Virus record (IMG/VR): IMGVR_UViG_3300028284_000016
Location: 1-43,845 of that record
Reading direction: 5' to 3' (one strand)
DNA: 43,845 bases
Source of the DNA: a virus
The translations under genes were made by a program, and so were the position numbers. Under the pieces are notes generated by a model. The model was not told the DNA's origin, searched no databases, and saw only the letters and a program-made list of their open reading frames with translations. Each line of letters starts with the position of its first letter. The first letter of the stretch is position 1. Shown here piece after piece: positions 16,688 through 25,819 of the stretch.

Positions 16688-18250
16688 TTATATCTGAGCT
16701 AAATCAGATACAAAAATCTTACCGTAGAATTCTGGACGAATCATTTTCTTAGCGTAACGAGTCATCAAACCTTTTCTTGGTGTGAAAGATTCTGGATCGT
16801 ATACTAATGGAGTCATCAATAATGGAACGTAAGGAGCATATACAGCACCTGTTTCCAAGAATTGACTACCTCTATAACCCATAAGAACGATGTTCTCAGT
16901 CATATAAGGATTCTTGTACACTTTAAAGCGGTTAGCTAAGCTACCTACTTTTTGTACACCCATTGAGAATTCCATTTGATCACCATCTGTAGCTGCAGCA
17001 TATCCTGGGATAGACTCTAGTACAGTAGCAACTGTTGGAGATACTACTAAGAAATTAGCACCACCTCTTAAAGTTTTTTGGTGAATCTTGTTAGATACTT
17101 TTTGGATTTTAGTTCCTAAAGTTTGGAACCATTGACCTTGAGTATTGTAGAAATCAGAAGTACCAGTTGACCAGTTAGAACCAGTCCATACTTTATTGTT
17201 TTCTGCAGACCAGTGATCAGTAGTTCTAGCACCTAAGATCAACATATCTAAGATCTCTAAATCGATCTCCATAGAGATGTATTCAGATAACAAAGATGTT
17301 AACTCAGCCTCAGCATCAATACTGTGGTAAGCGTTAAGATCTTGTGCAAATTCTGGAGTCCATTGTGCTTTTAACTTTCTAGTCTTAGCTACAATTGCCT
17401 CAGAACTTAACTTAACGTCGATTTCTGGAATACCTAAGTTTTCTACTGCTACTGCTGATGCAGCTTCGTAGTCTCCTCTTGTATTGTCAGTTGGTTGCTT
17501 GTGGAATACTAACGGTAGTGATGCAGCAGCAGTTGCTCCTGTAGCACATAAAAATTCGATTGCATTTCCATTTACTTTAGTGTACTCGTTAAAAGTAGCA
17601 ACACCAGTTAATCTAAAAGCTCTTACACCTTCTACATCAGCAGAAGCTGGTAGTGGTACAGAGATAATGTCATAATCAGCTGGTGATAGACCAACTTCGT
17701 GGTTTATTGATCCAGAAGTTGCTCCTGTAGTAATAGTTGTAGCAGATGCTACTGATGCGTCATTGATTGAGTAACCAAATTGACCTGCACCATACATACC
17801 ACCGCTTACTGCGTTGTCTACAGCAATTTTGCTGTTAGCAGTTGATACGTTTCCGTATAGGTTATCTCCTTCTGCTCTTCCGTTTTTAGTATCTCCATAT
17901 TTGAAGTCTAAATAGAATACTAGACCTGAAGGTAAGTTCATTGGTTGAACTGATACGAAGTCTTGTGCTACGATAGAAGAAAATACTTTTCTTACTAATG
18001 GTAGAGCAACACCTGCCCAAGTTTCACCAGCGCCAGCGCTAAAGCCAGAACCTCCTGATTGATTTACGTTAGCTTCAGCTACGATTTGTTTTGCTTGGTT
18101 TTCCAAGATCATTGCCATGCTAGTTGCATACCTCTTATCTTCGATCCCCTCTAACAAACCAGAAGCTTGCCATTTATCTGCTAATTTAGCAGAGTCAGCC
18201 ATCATACTTTTGTAAGTATTCGAGCTTTCTAATAGGTTGTTAATTTCCAT
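16688..18250 (-). CDS. Major capsid protein, T4 gp23-like
   Basis: A 520-residue protein close in length to T4 gp23 (521). The N-terminal ~60 residues are a helical propeptide with protease-type sites (NLLE at 5-8, LLE at 32-34, ILE at 48-50, VAE at 57-59 followed by ANVNQSGG). After it come the gp23 core motifs, including LPLVRKVFSSIVAQDFVSVQPMNLPSGLVFYLDFKYG. The C-terminus (residues ~460-520) matches the end of gp23-type HK97-fold shells. In T4 the prohead protease removes ~65 residues, and a similar cut near E59 is expected. The gene follows the scaffold by 26 bases with no promoter element between them and ends at a strong terminator. Confidence 0.93.
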   Translation of the reverse strand: MEINNLLESSNTYKSMMADSAKLADKWQASGLLEGIEDKRYATSMAMILENQAKQIVAEANVNQSGGSGFSAGAGETWAGVALPLVRKVFSSIVAQDFVSVQPMNLPSGLVFYLDFKYGDTKNGRAEGDNLYGNVSTANSKIAVDNAVSGGMYGAGQFGYSINDASVASATTITTGATSGSINHEVGLSPADYDIISVPLPASADVEGVRAFRLTGVATFNEYTKVNGNAIEFLCATGATAAASLPLVFHKQPTDNTRGDYEAASAVAVENLGIPEIDVKLSSEAIVAKTRKLKAQWTPEFAQDLNAYHSIDAEAELTSLLSEYISMEIDLEILDMLILGARTTDHWSAENNKVWTGSNWSTGTSDFYNTQGQWFQTLGTKIQKVSNKIHQKTLRGGANFLVVSPTVATVLESIPGYAAATDGDQMEFSMGVQKVGSLANRFKVYKNPYMTENIVLMGYRGSQFLETGAVYAPYVPLLMTPLVYDPESFTPRKGLMTRYAKKMIRPEFYGKIFVSDLAQI

Positions 18251-18276
18251 TTTGAAATTGTTTTGAGTTTAATTAA

Positions 18277-19383
18277 TTATTTTATAATACCTGCAAGTTT
18301 TTGCATTCTACGAACTGTATCAGATACTTCTGAGATTACCTCTCTTGAAGCAGTTGTTCCAGTAGCTTTAGATGCAAGCCCTTTAATTTTTGATTCTGCA
18401 ACGTTTCCTTTTTTCGTAGTAACTACATTTTCAGAAACTGTTTCGAATACTAACTTAACTTCTTTTACTGTTTCAGCTTTATCAAAAGCAGCAATGATGT
18501 TAACTTTTTGAGATTCAGCCAAATTGCTTGACTTGAAAATTTTGTTTACATAAAGAAGTTTAGAATTTAATAAGTTCACTTCTTGTAGGTCTACTCTCAA
18601 TGTCTCAATTGTTGTTAGAGCATCTTTTAAGTCTTCCTTAAGAGTTCTGTTAATATTCTTTTCTTTAGTATCACTTTCAGCAGGAACTTCTACAGCAGTA
18701 TCTTCAGTTACAGACTCGTCTTTTTCGTCTTCGTCTTTGTCTTCTGATACAACTCCTTCTAGTTCTCTTAAAAGTTCGTCAAGATCGATTTCATCGTCTT
18801 CAGCTTCTGGTTCAGCTCCTAATTCTGGTTCCATTCCTGGTTCTTCAATTGGTGCTTCGTCTCCCATGCCTTCGATATCACCGCCATCCATATCCATTCC
18901 AAGTTCCTCTTCACCGTCTCCGGCTCCAACTTCTTGAGCGATTATGTCTCTGATCATATCTTTAAACTGGTCAACAGAAAGTTTAGATAAATCTTCGTCT
19001 CCGTCGATTTCTTCTTCACCTTCTACTTCTGCTTCTGGTGCAATGTCTTCTATCTCTTCTTCACCGGCTTCAGCAGGAGCTTCGTCTTCAGATTCTTCTG
19101 AATCATCCTCTACTTCTTCTTCTTCGGTTGTGAATTCTTCCTCTATTGCTTCTTCTTTTTTATCTTCGTCGTAGTTTCCTTCTTCTATCTCTTCTTCGAC
19201 TTCGTTTACTACAGCTTCATCTTTGGAATCTTTATCTTCCATTTCTTGAAGTTTTGCAGCTAACATGTCTTTAAGATGAGGAGTTAAAGTCTCTTCTAAA
19301 GCTTCTTTAGCGTTTGCAATAGCGGCTTCACGGACAGATTTTGCTTCAGCAATTGCTTGCTTGAACATTTCTTTGTTTGCCAT
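18277..19383 (-). CDS. Prohead core scaffolding protein, T4 gp22-like
   Basis: A 368-residue protein. The N-terminus MANKEMFKQAIAEAKSVREA contains a prohead-protease-type site (IAE|A at 11-13) of the same wording as the T4 internal-protein leader. Residues ~55-240 are extremely acidic and low in complexity. The C-terminal region has the gp22 signature LRVDLQEVNLLNSKLLYVNKIFKSSNLAESQKVNIIAAFDKA, with an LAE|S site. Such scaffolds form the prohead core and are degraded by the protease at maturation. The position directly before the capsid gene and after the protease gene matches T4 order. Two CTATTTAT-type elements precede it. Confidence 0.85.
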   Translation of the reverse strand: MANKEMFKQAIAEAKSVREAAIANAKEALEETLTPHLKDMLAAKLQEMEDKDSKDEAVVNEVEEEIEEGNYDEDKKEEAIEEEFTTEEEEVEDDSEESEDEAPAEAGEEEIEDIAPEAEVEGEEEIDGDEDLSKLSVDQFKDMIRDIIAQEVGAGDGEEELGMDMDGGDIEGMGDEAPIEEPGMEPELGAEPEAEDDEIDLDELLRELEGVVSEDKDEDEKDESVTEDTAVEVPAESDTKEKNINRTLKEDLKDALTTIETLRVDLQEVNLLNSKLLYVNKIFKSSNLAESQKVNIIAAFDKAETVKEVKLVFETVSENVVTTKKGNVAESKIKGLASKATGTTASREVISEVSDTVRRMQKLAGIIK

Positions 19384-19435
19384 TATTTAAAATTGTTGTG
19401 GTTTCGTATAGCTATTAGAGCTATAATGTGAAGTT

Positions 19436-19443
19436 ATAAATAG
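19436..19443 (-). promoter_or_regulatory. CTATTTAT-family element, scaffold-capsid operon
   Basis: The coding strand reads AACTATTTATAACTTC, 60 bases before the scaffold ATG. It lies in the longest non-coding gap of the window (19384-19567), downstream of a terminator. Confidence 0.52.
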
Positions 19444-19478
19444 TTTACGACACAGTATAGAGACTGTGTATTGTTCTT

Positions 19479-19486
19479 ATAAATAT
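19479..19486 (-). promoter_or_regulatory. Second, upstream CTATTTAT-like element (ATATTTAT)
   Basis: The coding strand reads GTATATATTTATAAGAAC, 43 bases upstream of the first element. A 6-bp hairpin CACAGT/ACTGTG (about 19451-19468) separates the two. Tandem promoters would fit the high demand for scaffold and capsid. Confidence 0.38.
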
Positions 19487-19494
19487 ATACTTTT

Positions 19495-19530
19495 TACAAA
19501 AAACAAGAAAACCACCTAAAATAGATGGTT
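19495..19530 (-). terminator. Terminator after the 181-aa membrane protein gene
   Basis: The coding strand has an 8-bp stem AACCATCT / AGGTGGTT (one G-T pair) around ATTTT, followed by TTCTTGTTTTTTG. It lies 38 bases downstream of the stop at 19568 and upstream of the scaffold promoter elements. Confidence 0.78.
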
Positions 19531-19567
19531 AACTCTCCTGCCCGTCGGTAGCGTCCGAGGAATTATC

Positions 19568-20113
19568 TTACCCTATTACTCCAATGTCTGATAAGACATC
19601 TTTAATTAAGGTGTGTACTTCTTTACCTTTAACGAGAGATTTAACTGATGCAAATGCTGTAGCTCCCCAAGCAGACTTTCTAATTGAAGTAATCACTTCA
19701 CCTCCGTATTGTCCTGCTAAGAAGAAAATAAATAAAGCGTAAAGTCCTTTTGTTACTGTTGGAATATACTTCTTAGTCGGCCCTACCATTACTAAGGTAA
19801 GTACCCTTTTAATTGGGGACATAAAAGCTGTTTCGTTCTTATGAGTCCAATCGTATATTGCTTTTGCTTTATCACCAACTTTTTCCCATCCTTGTTTTTT
19901 AGCAATTTTGGTAGCCATACTAGAAAGTAAATTAGCGACTGTATTAGATAAAAGTATATAACTTAGTACCCCTAAAACACCTGCAACTTCATTTGCCTGT
20001 CCATCTTGTTTTATATCTTTACCCTCAAGTTCTTTTTGGATAGCTTGAGCAAGTACTGAGAAGTTTTCCTGTTCGTGGAGGGTATCTTCAAGTATTATAT
20101 TTGCTAATTTCAT
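19568..20113 (-). CDS. Putative prohead-packaged membrane protein with capsid-targeting-like leader
   Basis: A 181-residue protein of unknown family. The start MKLANIILEDT has the shared M-K-L-x-x-[IL]-I-L-E leader, with a candidate (I/L)-x-E cut at E9. Two hydrophobic segments suggest membrane helices: VLGVLSYILLSNTVANLL (~45-62) and LYALFIFFLAGQYGG (~123-137). The C-terminus is amphipathic (VHTLIKDVLSDIGVIG). The gene sits between the protease and scaffold genes, where T4 has none. A packaged hydrophobic protein could insert into the host membrane on injection; that is inference. Confidence 0.6.
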   Translation of the reverse strand: MKLANIILEDTLHEQENFSVLAQAIQKELEGKDIKQDGQANEVAGVLGVLSYILLSNTVANLLSSMATKIAKKQGWEKVGDKAKAIYDWTHKNETAFMSPIKRVLTLVMVGPTKKYIPTVTKGLYALFIFFLAGQYGGEVITSIRKSAWGATAFASVKSLVKGKEVHTLIKDVLSDIGVIG

Positions 20114-20129
20114 ACTTTAGAATTAGTTA

Positions 20130-20708
20130 TTATGCTCTTAGAATATCGTTAATGATAGCGTCTAATGTACTGTAGTTTATAGCTTGTGTTTTACCCTCTT
20201 GTAATTGTATTGGGTTCATAAAAGCTCCGTGGGTGGAAGGATTAGATACAAAATCCCAGCATACTAATTCAAAGTCTTGCTGAACTTCTAATGTTCCTTC
20301 GTTTGTTTGGTTTACTGAGCCTGTACCTCTAGATGAGATTCCAATTGTATGACCAGCTTTAATAATTTCTTTAACTATATTACCTGATGGTGTATTAAGT
20401 AGTTCAACACGTCCCATAAGGTCGTTTCCTTTCCACCATAAGTCTTTTACTATATGAGAAGCATTCTTTAAAGAGACTACAGGAGATTCAGGGTGATCAA
20501 GTTCTCCGAAAGCATTTCCGTTTTTAACAAACTCTGTTATGTATTTCTTTGCCTCTCTTTCTAAAATAGCCTTAGAATAAACTCTACCGTTTTGATTCTC
20601 TGCTACTGCTCTCTGCATTACACCTTCTACTTCGAATACTCCAGGTCTCCCTTTAGCTTCTCTAAGTATAGATTTAAACGGTGTAACATTTAATAGTAAT
20701 TGTTGCAT
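20130..20708 (-). CDS. Prohead core protease, T4 gp21-like (S80 family)
   Basis: A 192-residue protein with the gp21 landmarks GVFEVEGVMQRAVAENQNGRVYSKAIL, the catalytic-His region GELDHPES (H72) and the catalytic-Ser region IGISSRGTGSV (S125/S126), then DFELVCWDFVSNPSTHGAFM. Gp21-type serine proteases reside in the prohead core and cut scaffold, capsid and internal proteins after (I/L)-x-E. The protein's own N-terminus contains SILRE|A (E17), a plausible self-processing site. It lies 3 bases downstream of the 703-residue gene and 17 upstream of the membrane-protein gene, in T4-like order between portal and scaffold. Confidence 0.93.
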   Translation of the reverse strand: MQQLLLNVTPFKSILREAKGRPGVFEVEGVMQRAVAENQNGRVYSKAILEREAKKYITEFVKNGNAFGELDHPESPVVSLKNASHIVKDLWWKGNDLMGRVELLNTPSGNIVKEIIKAGHTIGISSRGTGSVNQTNEGTLEVQQDFELVCWDFVSNPSTHGAFMNPIQLQEGKTQAINYSTLDAIINDILRA

Positions 20709-20711
20709 GTT

Positions 20712-22823
20712 CTAGATATTTGGTGTATATACTGTTTGTTTAGGCTGTTCTTCTATTTCTGTTTCACCTAATGGTTTTTGACCTGAGTTATGTGCGTCAA
20801 TTTCTGCTTGAGATACTGTACGTACTTTAGGTAGTTCTGTTTTATTTAAGAACCCTCTTTTAGTAACTGGTCTAAGGTCTTTTTTAAATGCTGCTTCTAA
20901 AGAAGGTGCTATAAATGCTCCTATCTTTAATCCTTCTCCATTTGTAAAATCCGCTGTCTTAGCGAATGTTTTAGCTATCTTCTCACCAATCTTATCATAA
21001 AAAGATTCTACCTCTGTTACAATATTTTCCAGGTCATGTACGACTGATTTCACGCCGCTAAAGTCAGCATAAGTCTCTCCCCAACCAGATAGTTCAGCTG
21101 TTGCTGCTTCATTCAATACTTGCTCTTCTAATACTTTAGAGATTATTGCTTTTAGGTTGCTTTTAACCATTGCTTCATTCTTTCCGGAGGCTTTCTTAAT
21201 AGCCTTATCTTTTGCTGCCATATAATCATCTTTGTCAACGTCTCCGTCTCCATCATGATCTTTACCTTTCTTTTCGTCTAGTTCTTCTTCTCTTAGTTTG
21301 TGCCATCCTGTATTATCACAATGGTCACATCCTGAGCCGTCGCATTCTGGGCATATATCTTCTGGGTCTGGTCCAACAGATTCTGCTAAAGACTCTTCTA
21401 ATTTTTGATCTATATAAGATACTACATCTGATTTAGCATGAGGAATCATTCCAGGTTCTGTCATAGGACCTTCTTTCCATTGCCCAAAGGCTATGATTAA
21501 TTTGTCTACTGCTTTATCGAAATCAGGGCCCATAGATTCAACATATCCTCCAGTTTCATAATCATTCTCTGTTACGATCTTTCCACCTTGGGTTTTCTTA
21601 CGTCTTCCTTCTTGTAGTCTTTCTGATCTACGTACATATCCTTCTTCTGCTTCTCTTACTGGGAATACTCCTTCGAATAGGTCAGATAAAGATTGTTTTA
21701 ATGCGGCTCTAAATTTCTTTAGGTATTCTAATGCTTCTTCTTTATTCCCTGCTTCTACAGAATCAATCATATAAGATAGACTTTCTCCTTCTCTATGGTA
21801 ATTTACATCTTCAAAAGAACTAAAAAGTTTTTCTAGTTTATCTAATGGAGTATTAATTCTTACTTTAAGTCCTGCTTTCATCATTCCTTCGTAATCGAAG
21901 TTTGAAGAAAAATGGTCTCCTAATTTATAAGGTGTAATTTCATCTCCCTTACCGTAGTTTTTAATATTGTCCATCTCTTCATCAGACATTGCTTCTCCTA
22001 TACTGTCTCTGTTAATATCCTCAAACTCATTATAGTTCATCCAAATATCTTGCTCATCACTACAGTCAATATCTCCTGAGAATATATCTTCTTTGTGAGT
22101 TCTTATGAAGCTTAATGCATCGTCTAAGTTTACTTTATATCCTTTTTCGTCTCCTGTAATAGTTAAAGCATCAATGACTTTTCTCATTGCCATCTTTCTA
22201 TCGTGGTTAGAAGCTCTAACTCCATACTCTTTACCGTCGTCTCCTATTTTAGTTTGACCTGGTTCGGTTGGTATTGGTTCTGCTTCAAAAAGTTTCTTTT
22301 CTTTTATTGTTTGAATAGCTGCTTCTATTTGAGCTTCTGTGTAGCCTTCTTTTAGAGCTGCTTTCTTTAATCCATTAAATGAGTCTACATCTGCTGCGCC
22401 TCTTTTAACTTCTTTAGATTGATCGTTCTTATCTACTTTACTAGACTCACCTGATAAAAGGTTAAGGTAGTGTAGAGGGTCTTTGCGGAGGTTTTTAATA
22501 GCTAATGCTTTTGCTTTAACTACTGATTCATCTGGTGTGTCGAACTCATAAGTATCGATTCCCATGACTTTCATTTCTATTCTCATACCTCTTCTAATAG
22601 CTTCATCGGAAAAACCATAAGAGACATTATTATCGTCTTTAGGTAGAGCGGCTGATTCAAAAAGTAGGCCTTTGTTCTTAAGAATTTGTACACTGTCGTT
22701 GAATCCATTAAACTGTGTAATATGCTGAGGGAATGTTTGACGCATTTGTCTAACGAATTCCTTCGTAGTCATATTACCTTCGTTAACGGCTCTTAGTTTC
22801 TCTGTAGCTGTTAGTTTTCTCAT
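20712..22823 (-). CDS. Large prohead-associated protein with many protease-type sites (703 aa)
   Basis: No known whole-length family. The protein contains at least seven (I/L)-x-E sites followed by small residues: LLFE|SAAL, LKE|GYTE, LFE|AEPI, LFE|GVFP, LQE|GRRK, LEE|SLAE|SVGP and VLNE|AATA. A DnaJ-type zinc-binding motif CPECDGSGCDHCDNTGW lies at ~500, followed by an EF-hand-like loop DHDGDGDVDKDDY. Acidic stretches and a helical C-terminus complete it. The position between portal and protease corresponds to T4 genes 67/68 (core proteins). It is best read as a core or internal polyprotein cut during head maturation. Starts overlap the 62-residue gene by one base. Confidence 0.6.
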   Translation of the reverse strand: MRKLTATEKLRAVNEGNMTTKEFVRQMRQTFPQHITQFNGFNDSVQILKNKGLLFESAALPKDDNNVSYGFSDEAIRRGMRIEMKVMGIDTYEFDTPDESVVKAKALAIKNLRKDPLHYLNLLSGESSKVDKNDQSKEVKRGAADVDSFNGLKKAALKEGYTEAQIEAAIQTIKEKKLFEAEPIPTEPGQTKIGDDGKEYGVRASNHDRKMAMRKVIDALTITGDEKGYKVNLDDALSFIRTHKEDIFSGDIDCSDEQDIWMNYNEFEDINRDSIGEAMSDEEMDNIKNYGKGDEITPYKLGDHFSSNFDYEGMMKAGLKVRINTPLDKLEKLFSSFEDVNYHREGESLSYMIDSVEAGNKEEALEYLKKFRAALKQSLSDLFEGVFPVREAEEGYVRRSERLQEGRRKKTQGGKIVTENDYETGGYVESMGPDFDKAVDKLIIAFGQWKEGPMTEPGMIPHAKSDVVSYIDQKLEESLAESVGPDPEDICPECDGSGCDHCDNTGWHKLREEELDEKKGKDHDGDGDVDKDDYMAAKDKAIKKASGKNEAMVKSNLKAIISKVLEEQVLNEAATAELSGWGETYADFSGVKSVVHDLENIVTEVESFYDKIGEKIAKTFAKTADFTNGEGLKIGAFIAPSLEAAFKKDLRPVTKRGFLNKTELPKVRTVSQAEIDAHNSGQKPLGETEIEEQPKQTVYTPNI

Positions 22824-23011
22824 TATTTTAATTCTTTGTATCCTTGTTTTTTTAATGTCTTAATTGCTTTCTTTGCTTTACCTAAAAAATTAGGGGTTGC
22901 ATAGTTCATACCTTCACCTGGAGTGAAAGATGCTGAACCGCCTGTAACATTAGCTTCGTCTAACTCTTGCATTACCTCTCTTATTAAGCCTGTTAACTCT
23001 GAACGTTTCAT
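22823..23011 (-). CDS. Small prohead-cluster protein (62 aa)
   Basis: A short basic protein with an N-terminal amphipathic helix MKRSELTGLIREVMQELDEA containing two (I/L)-x-E sites (IRE at 10-12, LDE|A at 17-19). It is followed by a Gly-rich turn GEGMNYATPNFLGK and a Lys-rich end. Proteins of this shape (R-S-E-L helix followed by G-E-G-x-x-Y-A-T-P) recur in the head clusters of marine T4-like phages. It may be a small core protein comparable in place to T4 gp67. It overlaps the upstream gene by four bases (ATGA). Confidence 0.6.
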   Translation of the reverse strand: MKRSELTGLIREVMQELDEANVTGGSASFTPGEGMNYATPNFLGKAKKAIKTLKKQGYKELK

Positions 23012-23862
23012 GATGTTTTGAGTTCGTTAACTAAATCGTAGTATTGCATTAAGTTTACCAAGTGGTTATCATTAACACGTTCCTTATTAGTAATAGGGTT
23101 AATGTTTTTTATAATCTCTTCTAATTTAATCTTTATTACTTCGTTTTTAATAGTACCGGTATGCTTTTTAATAGCTGCTGCAATTTTAGCTAATTCCTCA
23201 TTAACTACATTACGTAGTCTAGTGTTAGAATTAACTGATGTAATAAACTCCTTTAGTATGCTCTTTTGCTCCGGTAGAAGGTCTTTATATTTGTCGTTAA
23301 ACTTTTCTAATAGAATTTTAAACGTCAACAACCTTAAGTCTTTGTCGTACTTACTGTAGTCTTCTATAAGAGTATCTTTAACATCATTTTCGCTCTGTGG
23401 GCTAGATGTTAAGTGCTGTAAAATAGTAGTTTTATTCTCTACTAAAGATTGAGGATCTATTAGATCTGAGTTATTCTGTGCTTCTAGTAAGCAAAATAGA
23501 GCTGCAAATGGTTTATAGTCTCTTATCTGTATACCAAAGAACTCTTCTACATTGTAGCTTTCTTTAATATCAGATATAAGAGCATATTTTTGCTTCTTTA
23601 ATTGCTTTTGATCTAATTTCCTAGATACTTCAGTAATAGTAGAAACAATAGTCTCTGCTTTAGCCTGTGATACAGTTCTGTTCTTACTAATAAACTCATA
23701 GAGTTTAAATTCTTTAGCAAGAGCTGTCTTACCTGCAAAGTACTTTCTAATTATAGCAACAGCTTGAGAATCTCTATTATTAAGAGTGTCTGAAGCTACT
23801 TGCTTAACTAGTAGTTCAAAGATAAGACCTGTATTTTTAAATTTTGAGTGTTTTACTTTCAT
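23008..23862 (-). CDS. Conserved hypothetical head-module protein (284 aa)
   Basis: Family not recognised. It is strongly helical and basic. It begins MKVKHSKFKNTGLIFELLVKQVASDTLN and contains several long Lys/Glu-rich helices without Cys pairs, signal or membrane span. It is located between portal and the small prohead protein, with an ATGA overlap downstream. The leader has an ATATTTATAATAG element 25 bases before the ATG. The place in the operon suggests a prohead core or portal-assembly protein. Confidence 0.55.
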   Translation of the reverse strand: MKVKHSKFKNTGLIFELLVKQVASDTLNNRDSQAVAIIRKYFAGKTALAKEFKLYEFISKNRTVSQAKAETIVSTITEVSRKLDQKQLKKQKYALISDIKESYNVEEFFGIQIRDYKPFAALFCLLEAQNNSDLIDPQSLVENKTTILQHLTSSPQSENDVKDTLIEDYSKYDKDLRLLTFKILLEKFNDKYKDLLPEQKSILKEFITSVNSNTRLRNVVNEELAKIAAAIKKHTGTIKNEVIKIKLEEIIKNINPITNKERVNDNHLVNLMQYYDLVNELKTS

Positions 23863-23879
23863 TCTACACGTTTACTATT

Positions 23880-23887
23880 ATAAATAT
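23880..23887 (-). promoter_or_regulatory. CTATTTAT-family element (ATATTTAT variant)
   Basis: The coding strand reads ACATATTTATAATAGTAAAC, 25 bases before the ATG at 23862. This is the same spacing as at the portal and gp13-like genes. Confidence 0.4.
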
Positions 23888-23890
23888 GTA

Positions 23891-25792
23891 CTATATACCT
23901 AAATCTTTGATTTGATCTTCATTAAGGAGATTTGACTCTACTTTAGGTTCTTTTTTAAATACAATATTCTTTAATGATTCCTTATTCTTATGGTATATAG
24001 CTTGGGTTTTTAATGGAGCATCTTTGCTCTCAGCCATATTTTCATTATCTGATGGATATCCACCATGCATACCATGTTGACCTAAAGGATCTCTTCCTCC
24101 CAAGCCGTCATTAGTACCGTAGATAGAAAATTTCTCTGTTGGTCTTCCACCTTCAGGGCCTGGTTCACCGTGAGATGGTTCTTCTACTTCTGAATAACCT
24201 AGTGGTACATCGTCAACTCCACCTCCTTTAGGTGTAGAGGTTGCTCTTCTACCGTACATAGAAGCTAAATCATGTGGTGTACCGTAAGAAATTCCTGATT
24301 TAGCAGGATCATTTCCTTCTGCTTCAATTTGACCTACTCTAAATGTTCGTTTACTATCTTCTCTGATTAGGTCTCTCATCTCTATATAGTTATCTTCTGA
24401 CAAGTTAAATATATTTTCATAGATATAATCAGTAGAGAACATTTTAGAATCCTTCATTTGATTTGCTAAGTCAATCTTCTCCTTTAATAAGGCAACTTTC
24501 TCTTGCTCAAATATTATTGAAGGTGTTGTTAGCTTTAGCTCAAAGTTAGTTAGTGATTCTCCTGTGAATCCCTGTGTGTATAAATGTACTAGAGCAATTT
24601 TAGTTAATTCTGACTCTAATATTTTCTGTATCCTCTCAACAGTACGAGCAAATCTAATATCTTCTGCTGCTAAAGTAGCTTTACCTGATAAATCTCCTTC
24701 AAAGCCAAAGTATGCTTTAGGTATTTTTAAAGCTGCAAATAATTTAGCTTGTAAATACTGTACATCATTAGTTCCGTCGTATTCTAATCCCTTAGTAGTT
24801 TCAATTCTAGTAGAAGTATCACCACCTCTTACAGGCATGTAGAAATCTTCCATCATGTTCTGCATATTGAAACGTAAATTGTATTGACCATCATCCCCTA
24901 TGTAAGGAGTCTTCTTCATTGTGTTGATAGTCTTTTGCATAAACTGCTCTACTTCATTAGGAGGTATTGAACCTACGTTAATGTAGAACATTCTCTTCTC
25001 AGGAGCTCTCATTATTCTATGTATCAACATAGCGTCCTCCATTAAAGTAACTTGTTTATGTATTTTCCTAGCTGGTTCTAAATAAGAACGTCCATAAGGT
25101 AGGAAAGCTGTATCTGATAGTAATCTAAAGTGAGCTACTTCGTAGTTGTCAAAGAAGATAGCATCTTTGTGGTTCTTTCTATAGTTTGGATCAGCTTGTG
25201 CTGCAATTCCATCCATTTCTAATTGAAATTCTACTTTAGAAGGATCTTCTGGATCTGTTCCTTCATGACGGATTAGATTATACACCGTATAAGGTAGTAC
25301 ATTATATACGCCAAACTTCTCTGCTATCTCTAACTTTAAGAAAAAGTCTCCATATTTAAGCATATTACGTGCCCATGACCATAGATTAAACTCTATGTTT
25401 AATACGTCGTAGAATAGGTTGTAAAGTACTTTTTGAATATTCTCATCAGATGATTTAATTGCTAAGATTTCGTTTTGATCGTTCTTAACGCAGCATTCAT
25501 CTGCTATAATATCTAATGCTGATGCAATAATAGGGTCAGTATCCATCCCTTCATAATCAGTATATAACTGAATACGTAAGGTTTGGTAGTTCATGTTTGG
25601 ATTGTAAACATTATTTCTACTATTCACATAAAGTCTACTAAACCTATCCATAAGAGAATTAGTTTCGTACTTACCTGTTGCTTGGATAGAATTAATATCT
25701 GCTACCTTTAATTGATCGCCACCTACGTTACGTATGACAACGTCATTTGAAAATAATCTTCTTAATCTACCGAATAATGTAGTATCCGCCAT
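23891..25792 (-). CDS. Portal vertex protein, T4 gp20-like
   Basis: A 633-residue protein that fits the gp20 family (T4: 524) with a C-terminal extension. Landmarks are YQTLRIQLYTDYEGMDTDPIIASALDIIADECC, LWSWARNMLKYGDFFLKLEI, the clip/stem region RIMRAPEKRMFYINVGSIP and GLEYDGTNDVQYLQAKLFAALKIPKAYFGFEGDLSGKATLAAEDIRFARTVERIQ. The extension beyond ~510 is Gly/Pro-rich and ends VESNLLNEDQIKDLGI, with an LNE|D protease-type site. It forms the dodecameric DNA channel at the capsid vertex and docks terminase and neck. A CTATTTAT element lies 25 bases upstream. Confidence 0.93.
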   Translation of the reverse strand: MADTTLFGRLRRLFSNDVVIRNVGGDQLKVADINSIQATGKYETNSLMDRFSRLYVNSRNNVYNPNMNYQTLRIQLYTDYEGMDTDPIIASALDIIADECCVKNDQNEILAIKSSDENIQKVLYNLFYDVLNIEFNLWSWARNMLKYGDFFLKLEIAEKFGVYNVLPYTVYNLIRHEGTDPEDPSKVEFQLEMDGIAAQADPNYRKNHKDAIFFDNYEVAHFRLLSDTAFLPYGRSYLEPARKIHKQVTLMEDAMLIHRIMRAPEKRMFYINVGSIPPNEVEQFMQKTINTMKKTPYIGDDGQYNLRFNMQNMMEDFYMPVRGGDTSTRIETTKGLEYDGTNDVQYLQAKLFAALKIPKAYFGFEGDLSGKATLAAEDIRFARTVERIQKILESELTKIALVHLYTQGFTGESLTNFELKLTTPSIIFEQEKVALLKEKIDLANQMKDSKMFSTDYIYENIFNLSEDNYIEMRDLIREDSKRTFRVGQIEAEGNDPAKSGISYGTPHDLASMYGRRATSTPKGGGVDDVPLGYSEVEEPSHGEPGPEGGRPTEKFSIYGTNDGLGGRDPLGQHGMHGGYPSDNENMAESKDAPLKTQAIYHKNKESLKNIVFKKEPKVESNLLNEDQIKDLGI

Positions 25793-25809
25793 ATACTTTT
25801 AATTTATAT

Positions 25810-25817
25810 ATAAATAG
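25810..25817 (-). promoter_or_regulatory. CTATTTAT-family element, portal
   Basis: The coding strand reads GAACTATTTATATATAAATT, 25 bases before the portal ATG, in the 27-base gap after the terminase gene. Confidence 0.48.
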
Positions 25818-25819
25818 TT

